Shown here one piece after another: positions 13,592 to 18,443 of a DNA stretch of 18,443 nt. Below the pieces are notes generated by a model, which saw only the letters and a program-made list of their open reading frames with translations, made no database searches and had not been told where the DNA came from. Each line of letters starts with the position of its first letter. Positions within the stretch are counted from its first letter, which is position 1. The position numbers and the translations under genes were made by a program. Location: contig JAEEQO010000032.1 of NCBI GenBank assembly GCA_016285335.1, forward strand, positions 1 to 18,443. Direction: 5' to 3'. The stretch is from Victivallales bacterium. GTDB lineage: Bacteria > Verrucomicrobiota > Lentisphaeria > Victivallales > UBA1829.

Positions 13592-14455
13592 ATGACTACT
13601 TCAAATACCATTGACATCGGCGACGCGCCCGCGTCCGTAAAATCCGAATCCTCTTTCGCCTCCGTTGGCAGGATGCTGAAAAACGCTGTCCTGATCTCCG
13701 TCCGGGACTCCGTGCTGCTGAAGCTCGCCATCGTCTTCGTCGTCGTCATCGCTCTGTTCTACGCCTTATTTTTCATTGGTTGTGTGATCTATCCGCATCT
13801 AATCGGACATCCGTGCCATACGCAGGAGGAATACCATGCCTTTTACCAGGGGTTGTTCGGCAGAAACTACTTTACAGTGGGAATGCTTATGGCCTGCATG
13901 TATGTGTTCCAAGCCATCGTCACGTTCATCATGAATTTCCTGATGCTGGCGATGGATAGCGAGATCATCCGCGTGTGGAATGGTCAGAAAGCCGACTTCA
14001 TGCGTGGCTGGCGGACGGCCGTAAAGCACATCGGCGCGATCGCCGCATGGTCCGTCCTCATTGCCCCGATCAACGGCATGTGGATTGTCTCCATGTGCAT
14101 CGTGATCCCGCTCCTGACGCGCGACGACTCCCGGAATCCTTTCAAGATGATCTGGCGTTCGGTCCTGCTCCTGCTGAAGATCTGGAAGGAATTCCTGCTG
14201 GGCATCGTCGGGATGCTGGTCATCCTGTACTGGATCACCTGCACGGTCATCGGTTCCGGCGTGATTTTCAATTCTATTGCTTCGCAGTGCCCGCCGGCTC
14301 TGGCCTGGTTCCTGCTTGCGGTCGGCGCGAGTTTCCTGCTTGTTGCGTTCTGCTTCGCCATACTCTGCTGCAACGCCTATCTGTGCGGCCAGTACATCAA
14401 GGCGAGCGAGGGCGTGGAGCCGAACCCGGAAGCCGTTCCCGCCGAACTTGCCTGA
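13592..14455 (+). CDS. Multi-pass membrane protein of unknown function
   Basis: The roughly 287-residue protein has a short polar N-terminus and about five hydrophobic segments (near residues 45-68, 92-120, 145-170, 195-223 and 235-262), with a Glu/Pro-rich tail. The loop after the third segment contains 'PLLTRDDSRNPFKMIWRS', so the layout resembles uncharacterised bacterial integral membrane proteins. No transport or enzymatic motif is visible, and there is no ATP-binding partner nearby. ATG 13592 is preferred because AAAGG lies 9 bases upstream. ATG 13571, which overlaps the regulator stop as ATGA, would add seven residues. It is almost certainly co-transcribed with the GntR regulator and thus under its control. 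Base composition is a little more AT-rich than its neighbours. Confidence 0.82.
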   Translation: MTTSNTIDIGDAPASVKSESSFASVGRMLKNAVLISVRDSVLLKLAIVFVVVIALFYALFFIGCVIYPHLIGHPCHTQEEYHAFYQGLFGRNYFTVGMLMACMYVFQAIVTFIMNFLMLAMDSEIIRVWNGQKADFMRGWRTAVKHIGAIAAWSVLIAPINGMWIVSMCIVIPLLTRDDSRNPFKMIWRSVLLLLKIWKEFLLGIVGMLVILYWITCTVIGSGVIFNSIASQCPPALAWFLLAVGASFLLVAFCFAILCCNAYLCGQYIKASEGVEPNPEAVPAELA

Positions 14456-14492
14456 ACAAAATCAAATTTCATAAATTGGAAAGGTAACCGAC

Positions 14493-15107
14493 ATGGAAAA
14501 GAAAAACATCGTCATCGTCGCAGCTTGCGGAATCATCCTCGCCGCGTTTCTCACGATCGCCACCGTCAAGATCATGCAGAATCGTCAGCCGGAACCGCCC
14601 GCCGTTGCGGAAGTCTCGGAGGAGGCCGAACAGCCGGAGGAAAAACCCGCAGTCGAACGGCGGCACGGCCCGAAGGTGAAGAAGAAAGTCGACATCGCCT
14701 CCACGTTCTCCGACTGGGGCGGGACCGGGCAGGACAAGGCACAGGACGGCGAACAGCACAAGGAACTTCACGAGCAGACGCCGGAAGAAGCCGTGGAATC
14801 CCTGTGGCAGGGACTTGACACCTATCGCGAGCTGTCGGACGAGGACAAGGGCAAAGCAAAAATCGCGCTCGGCATCGTGAACCTCATCATCAATGGCATC
14901 GGCGCCAACGCGGGAGCATTCGTCCAGAACCTGAACGACCAGCAGCGAGCCGAAACCATTGAGCACGCACGCATCTCCATCGAAAACATCAACGCCATGG
15001 AGGCGGAGGTCGCTCCCGACATGACCGATGATGAACGTGAAGTGATCGGCGGCACGCTTCAGGCAATCAGAAACCTGAACGTGAACCTGCTGAATGCCAT
15101 TCAGTAA
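14493..15107 (+). CDS. Single-pass membrane protein, paralogue A of an unrecognised family
   Basis: The 204-residue protein has an N-terminal membrane helix (about residues 5-27), then an acidic, Pro-rich linker with a basic patch (about 30-70). A helical C-terminal domain follows at about 95-204. That domain shares a pattern with the protein at 15267-15854: EEAV...YRE...K, a central 'NLIINGIGANAGAFVQ', then QR, and a closing 'TDDEREVIGGTLQAIRNLN'. The helix lacks a lipobox or cleavage site, so it is probably an anchor with the C-domain in the periplasm. No known family is recognised. It lies 37 bases after the multi-pass protein with AAAGG 8 bases before the ATG, so it belongs to the same GntR-headed operon. 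Confidence 0.82.
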   Translation: MEKKNIVIVAACGIILAAFLTIATVKIMQNRQPEPPAVAEVSEEAEQPEEKPAVERRHGPKVKKKVDIASTFSDWGGTGQDKAQDGEQHKELHEQTPEEAVESLWQGLDTYRELSDEDKGKAKIALGIVNLIINGIGANAGAFVQNLNDQQRAETIEHARISIENINAMEAEVAPDMTDDEREVIGGTLQAIRNLNVNLLNAIQ

Positions 15108-15192
15108 AAACCGCAGGACAGAAAAAAGCACACAAAAGACCGGAACAAACAGACACGAACGACTTTTTTTCAAAAAAAAACGTCATTTCTAT

Positions 15193-15222
15193 TTGACATT
15201 ATGCGAAAAACGTGGTTTAGTA
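15193..15222 (+). promoter_or_regulatory. Promoter of paralogue B
   Basis: A consensus TTGACA (15193-15198) is followed by TTTAGT after 17 bases or TTAGTA after 18. It lies in a 159-base AT-rich gap and gives paralogue B its own transcription start, independent of the GntR promoter. No hairpin terminator is visible after paralogue A. Confidence 0.6.
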
Positions 15223-15266
15223 GTGTGTTAAGCCATAATTGAACCTAACGGAAAAGGAATCCGCTC

Positions 15267-15854
15267 ATGAACAAAAAAGATATCATCCTGCCCGTCGCTC
15301 TCGTCCTCGCCGCCCTCATCGCCGTCGGCGGTTTCATCGCCCTCAAGCATCACAAGGACAAGGTCGCGCCCACGCCTGCGCCGGTCGCCGTCGTGGAACC
15401 CGTCGAGGAAGAGCCCGTGGAGGAGCCCGAGCAGCAGCCGCGCCGCCGTCAGCGTCGCGACGTCAACTCCAGCATCAACCGCATGATGCCGGTGCAGGGC
15501 GATCAGATTCAGGGCATGCCCTCCCGCGAGGAAGCCGTCGGCGCCGCAAGGGACATCCTCACTTCCTATCGCGAAGCCACCCCGCAGGAAAAACAGCAGA
15601 TGGCCATGGTCATGAATATTGCGGCGTACATGGTCAACGGCATCGCGCAGAACGCCAACCAGTTCATTCAGCGGATGACCCCGGAACAGCGCGACCAGCT
15701 TCTTCAGGCCGCGGGCGGCTCGCTGGACCTCCTCGACGCCATTCAGGAGGAAATGATGTACGACGTGACGGATGAGGAGATCCAGGTGTTCGGCGGCGTC
15801 TTCCAGTCCATGCGCAACCTCAACGAATCACTCATGAATTCCGCGCTCTTCTGA
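15267..15854 (+). CDS. Single-pass membrane protein, paralogue B of the same family
   Basis: The 195-residue protein has the same plan as the gene before it. There is a membrane helix at about residues 6-26, a Pro/Glu/Val-rich acidic linker, an Arg-rich patch (RRRQRRD near 61) and a helical C-terminal domain at about 86-195. Shared C-domain positions include EEAV, YRE, 'NIAAYMVNGIAQNANQFIQ', QRDQ, and 'TDEEIQVFGGVFQSMRNLN'. The many matched positions, including ING/VNG-I-x-x-NA and GG-x-x-Q-x-x-RNLN, show common descent by duplication. The linkers differ, as expected for disordered tethers. AAGGA lies 8 bases before the ATG. It has its own promoter, so the two copies may be expressed under different conditions. 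Function unknown. Confidence 0.82.
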   Translation: MNKKDIILPVALVLAALIAVGGFIALKHHKDKVAPTPAPVAVVEPVEEEPVEEPEQQPRRRQRRDVNSSINRMMPVQGDQIQGMPSREEAVGAARDILTSYREATPQEKQQMAMVMNIAAYMVNGIAQNANQFIQRMTPEQRDQLLQAAGGSLDLLDAIQEEMMYDVTDEEIQVFGGVFQSMRNLNESLMNSALF

Positions 15855-15965
15855 GCCGGCTCTCACCTCGCCCGTTTTCCTCTGTCCCGGACGGCGTTCC
15901 GTCCCATGCCGGAACGATAGGGAAGCGGGTTTGTTTTCCGCCTCAAACTGAAAGGCATGTTTGAC

Positions 15966-16967
15966 ATGGAAAAAAAGAAATTATCCCTGGGCAGGAGGAT
16001 CCTGCGTGCATTCCTCTGGGGCATCGCCATCATCTGCGTCCTCTTCGTCTCCGGATGCGGCCTCACGGCCCTGCTGCTCCATCGCAGCCTTGACCGGGGC
16101 GGCTATCTGGTATCGTGGGACAACGACGAGGGACGCGTCCTGAGCGGGCTTTCCTATGGCGAAGGCGAGGCGAACAAGTACGACCTGTACCTCCACAAGA
16201 GCATCAAGCCGGAGTCGGAGGCTCCGCTCCTGCTGCTGGTCCACGGCGGAGCCTGGATGAGCGGGAACCGTTCCGACATGGCGTATGCGTGCAAGTATTA
16301 CGGCAAAAAAGGCTGCATCACTGCCACCATGGATTACTCCCTGGTCTCCGAAGACCATCCCGAAGTCACGATCAAGACCATGGTCGACGAGATCGCCGCC
16401 TGCACGGCCGCGCTCAAAAAACAGCTGGAAAAAGAGGGGTATCACATTTCCGGGCTTGCGGTCGGTGGGACCTCGGCGGGCGGGCATCTGGCAATGCTGT
16501 TCGCTTATTCCCGCGCCGGAGATTCCGCGATCCCGATCGCGTTCGTGTTCGAGAAAGTCGGCCCGGTTTCGGTCGGCAAGGAGTTCTGGGGCGCAAAGAC
16601 CGCCGCGGCGCTGATCGGGTACGGGGCGCGGGTGAAGGTCGACCCGGCACACCTCGACGCGCCGGAAACGGTCGAAGCCGCGAACAGCCTGTCCCCGCTT
16701 CATTTCATCGGCGATGACACTCCGCCGACCATCTTCGCCTACGGCGGCAAGGACGACCTGGTCAAGCCGGTCCACCGCGACAGTCTCGCCAAGGCGCTGG
16801 AGGAGCATCACATCGCGAACGTCCGCATCGATTTCCCGAACTCGAATCATGCGCTGTGGAGCGATCCCGACTGCACGGAGAAGTTCCGCGAGGCCGTGCT
16901 GGATTACTGCACGAAATACCTGAAACTTCCTTCAGCCTCCCCGTCCGCGACACAGTCGGAAAACTGA
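15966..16967 (+). CDS. Membrane-anchored alpha/beta hydrolase (esterase-like)
   Basis: The 333-residue protein has an N-terminal hydrophobic segment (about residues 15-35, possibly an anchor; a Cys in 'VSGCG' could be a lipobox). An esterase/lipase domain of the BD-FAE/hormone-sensitive-lipase type follows. Motifs in order are 'LLLLVHGGAWMSGNRSD' (HGGAW oxyanion), GTSAGGHLA with the nucleophile Ser, 'YGGKDDLVKP' with the catalytic Asp, and 'SNHALW' with the catalytic His. It would hydrolyse small or acyl esters, perhaps acetylated polysaccharides, at the cell surface or periplasm. The ATG at 15966 is preferred, because AAAGG sits 10 bases upstream; the in-frame ATG at 15957 is only one base after that site. 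It follows paralogue B by 111 bases with no terminator seen. A hairpin repeat follows the stop. Confidence 0.88.
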   Translation: MEKKKLSLGRRILRAFLWGIAIICVLFVSGCGLTALLLHRSLDRGGYLVSWDNDEGRVLSGLSYGEGEANKYDLYLHKSIKPESEAPLLLLVHGGAWMSGNRSDMAYACKYYGKKGCITATMDYSLVSEDHPEVTIKTMVDEIAACTAALKKQLEKEGYHISGLAVGGTSAGGHLAMLFAYSRAGDSAIPIAFVFEKVGPVSVGKEFWGAKTAAALIGYGARVKVDPAHLDAPETVEAANSLSPLHFIGDDTPPTIFAYGGKDDLVKPVHRDSLAKALEEHHIANVRIDFPNSNHALWSDPDCTEKFREAVLDYCTKYLKLPSASPSATQSEN

Positions 16968-16984
16968 TTATCACTGCTTGCTGT

Positions 16985-17030
16985 GTGCCCGAGCGCAGCC
17001 GGGCACTGATGCCGTGGATGGCTTGCCTTC
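16985..17030 (-). repeat. REP-like repeat unit, inverted copy of the 5301-5410 family
   Basis: Arms GTGCCCG 16985-16991 and CGGGCAC 17000-17006 enclose an 8-base loop. They are followed by sequence whose reverse complement reads AGGCAAGCCATCCACGGC, nearly the same as the unit at 5303-5320. The array lies just after the esterase stop codon. Confidence 0.7.
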
Positions 17031-17049
17031 CCGGCATTATTTTCTTTTA
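17009..17049 (+). terminator. Possible terminator hairpin after the esterase gene
   Basis: ATGCCG (17009-17014) pairs with CGGCAT (17032-17037) across a 17-base loop and is followed by a T-rich stretch (TATTTTCTTTTAA). The loop is long and the T-run interrupted, so termination is plausible but weak. Confidence 0.4.
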
Positions 17050-17100
17050 AAGATTAAAACAAATATTCGGGGAAATCAGTACTTTTTTATCGAATGGGGC

Positions 17101-17129
17101 TTGCTTTTATTATAAGGACGGGTTATATT
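17101..17129 (+). promoter_or_regulatory. Promoter of the hydrogenase-like operon
   Basis: TTGCTT (17101-17106) and TATATT (17124-17129) are separated by exactly 17 bases in a strongly AT-rich stretch. The predicted leader is about 70 bases and ends with GGAGG at 17191-17195. Confidence 0.65.
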
Positions 17130-17206
17130 ACGGAACGATTGATTCGACATCCCTTTTCACAACCTATAAACCATATCCCTAACTCTACTTGGAGGCTCAT
17201 TCAAAA

Positions 17207-17734
17207 ATGGGTGAAATGCACTGTGTGAACGGAGTTTGCGAGATCTCCTCCCGCAAATCCTCCCAGATGGAGGCGCTCGACGCCTACATCAAGAGTCTGC
17301 CCCTGGCGGACAACCCCACCCGTAAGCGCGGATTCCTGATCCAGACGCTTCACAAAGCTCAATCCCTCTTCGGCTATCTGCCGGTGGAAGTCCAGTCGTT
17401 CGTCGCAGAACGCCTCGGCATCTCCCTCGCGGAAGTCTACGGCGTGATCAGCTTCTACAGCTTCTTCACGGACAAGCCGATCGGCCGCTACGCCATCAAC
17501 GTCTGCACCGGCACCGCCTGCTTCGTCAAGGGCGCGGCCCAGGTCGTCGACGAACTCAAGCGCAAGCTCGGCGTCTCCGAAGGCGAGACTACGCCCGACG
17601 GAAAGTATTTCCTCGGCGTCCTCCGCTGCCTCGGCGCGTGCAGCATGGCTCCCGTCGTCATGGTCAATGGCAAGGTCTACGGCCACATGACCGCGGAAAA
17701 GGTCCAGGGCCTCCTGGACGACTGCAAAGACTGA
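17207..17734 (+). CDS. hydC: NuoE-like [2Fe-2S] subunit of a NAD(P)H-linked hydrogenase
   Basis: The 175-residue protein belongs to the NuoE/HoxE/HndA/HydC family of thioredoxin-fold [2Fe-2S] subunits. The N-terminal helices show 'LIQTLHKAQSLFGYLP' and 'ISLAEVYGVISFYSFF', characteristic of the family. The cluster ligands are CTGTAC (C-x4-C) and CLGAC (C-x3-C) about 35-40 residues apart, exactly the NuoE pattern. The ATG at 17207 follows GGAGG by 11 bases; TTG 17189 in frame is unlikely because it overlaps the ribosome-binding site. The next gene is a NuoF-like subunit with an extra N-terminal domain. That pairing fits electron-bifurcating or NADP-reducing [FeFe]-hydrogenases better than complex I, but the hydrogenase large subunit is outside the window. 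The symbol is tentative. Confidence 0.9.
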   Translation: MGEMHCVNGVCEISSRKSSQMEALDAYIKSLPLADNPTRKRGFLIQTLHKAQSLFGYLPVEVQSFVAERLGISLAEVYGVISFYSFFTDKPIGRYAINVCTGTACFVKGAAQVVDELKRKLGVSEGETTPDGKYFLGVLRCLGACSMAPVVMVNGKVYGHMTAEKVQGLLDDCKD

Positions 17735-17767
17735 TCGACAAACACCGACAAAATGGAGAAGTACACA

Positions 17768-18443
17768 ATGAGAATTGAGTCTCCCGAGGCGCTCGCACAG
17801 TATGCAGCCGCCCTCAAGGCGCGCAAGCACGCGCCCATCAAACTGCTCGTTTCCATGGGAACCTGCGGCATCGCCGCCGGTACCGGCGAAGTCCTGAAGG
17901 CCATCAACGATTACATCGCCGAAAACAAGCTCGACGAAGCCTTCGACGTGGTCGAAGTCGGCTGCATGGGCCTCTGCTACGCCGAACCCGTCATCATGCT
18001 CACCAACGACGACGGCAAGCGCATCATCTACGGCGACGTGACCCCGCACCAGGTCCCCGCCATCATGCAGGCCGGCCTCGACGCTCCCGCCACCGGCACC
18101 CACACCATCGACCGCTGCTGGTACTATCCCGAAGACGAACAGCCCGCCGAAGGCGAACTTCAGGCGCGCATCGTGCTCCGCAACACCGGCCGCATCAATC
18201 CCGAGGACATCGACCAGTACGTCGCCGAAGGCGGCTACTCCGCCCTCGCGAAGGTCGTCACCTCCATGAAGCCGCAGGAAGTCATCGACGTGATCTCCGC
18301 CTCCAACCTCCGCGGCCGCGGCGGCGCGGGCTTCCCCACCGGCAAGAAATGGTCTTTCGCGGCCGCCCAGCCCGAAGGCGAAAAGTTCATCATCTGCAAC
18401 GCCGACGAAGGCGACCCGGGCGCGTTCATGGACCGCGCCGTGC
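17768..18443 (+). CDS. hydB: NuoF-like flavoprotein subunit (partial, cut by window end)
   Basis: The first 225 residues are present. An N-terminal thioredoxin-like ferredoxin domain (about residues 20-120) shows '[15 protein letters not shown]' and '[14 protein letters not shown]', as in HydB/HndC/HymB proteins. The start of the NuoF flavin domain follows: '[16 protein letters not shown]' (NADH/FMN glycine-rich loop) and '[13 protein letters not shown]'. The fused N-terminal domain distinguishes hydrogenase-type subunits from plain NuoF. It should carry electrons between NAD(P)H and the hydrogenase through FMN and iron-sulfur clusters. GGAG lies 9 bases before the ATG, 33 bases after the NuoE-like stop. 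The C-terminal 4Fe-4S region lies beyond the window. The symbol is tentative. Confidence 0.9.
   Translation, partial: MRIESPEALAQYAAALKARKHAPIKLLVSMGTCGIAAGTGEVLKAINDYIAENKLDEAFDVVEVGCMGLCYAEPVIMLTNDDGKRIIYGDVTPHQVPAIMQAGLDAPATGTHTIDRCWYYPEDEQPAEGELQARIVLRNTGRINPEDIDQYVAEGGYSALAKVVTSMKPQEVIDVISASNLRGRGGAGFPTGKKWSFAAAQPEGEKFIICNADEGDPGAFMDRAV

Noticed and set aside
15108..15192. A/T-run pair (T7 and A9) as a terminator after paralogue A
   Set aside because: There is no GC-containing stem; pairing would be only A-T runs, so termination is not supported.

Overview
This 18.4 kb window is GC-rich chromosomal DNA from what looks like a Gram-negative, anaerobic, fermentative bacterium. The evidence is an ExbB/ExbD/TonB-type envelope module, lipoprotein and signal-peptide proteins, an FtsQ-like division protein, and the first two genes of a NAD(P)H-linked [FeFe]-hydrogenase operon. 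The mix would fit the PVC group, for example Lentisphaerota, but that placement is inference. No ribosomal RNA, convincing tRNA, transposase or CRISPR array was seen.

Region 1 (3-5299, +) is a tightly packed operon. It holds the end of an unidentified gene, a 1003-residue secreted TPR protein, an ExbB/TolQ-like channel, an ExbD/TolR-like protein, a TonB-like protein, and an 82-residue membrane-anchored zinc ribbon. Every junction overlaps, three of them as ATGA, so the genes are probably translated in a coupled way. The ExbD-like protein has Cys where the proton-carrying Asp normally sits.

Region 2 (5300-8698) begins with hairpin-rich repeats in a convergent intergenic stretch. It is followed on the minus strand by an ATGA-coupled pair: an HHxxxDG acyltransferase and an LCAT-like lipase lipoprotein. 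Region 3 (8699-11456) holds an FtsQ-like gene convergent with a GntR regulator that has a large sensor-like domain. Region 4 (11457-13019) is a short FAD/NAD oxidoreductase and a CYTH phosphatase-like protein, closed by a strong intrinsic terminator.

Region 5 (13085-16967) is the least familiar part. A short YtrA-type GntR regulator has a long inverted repeat across its promoter. It is followed by a multi-pass membrane protein, two paralogous single-pass membrane proteins of an unrecognised family (the second with its own promoter), and a membrane-anchored alpha/beta hydrolase. No ABC transporter is present, although YtrA-type regulators usually control one. Region 6 (17101-end) starts a hydrogenase or NADH-dehydrogenase-like operon with a NuoE-like and a NuoF-like subunit; the second runs off the window.

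Shared hairpin modules lie just after the stop codons at 5299, 5505 (minus), 9928 and 16967, forming a dispersed REP-like repeat family.
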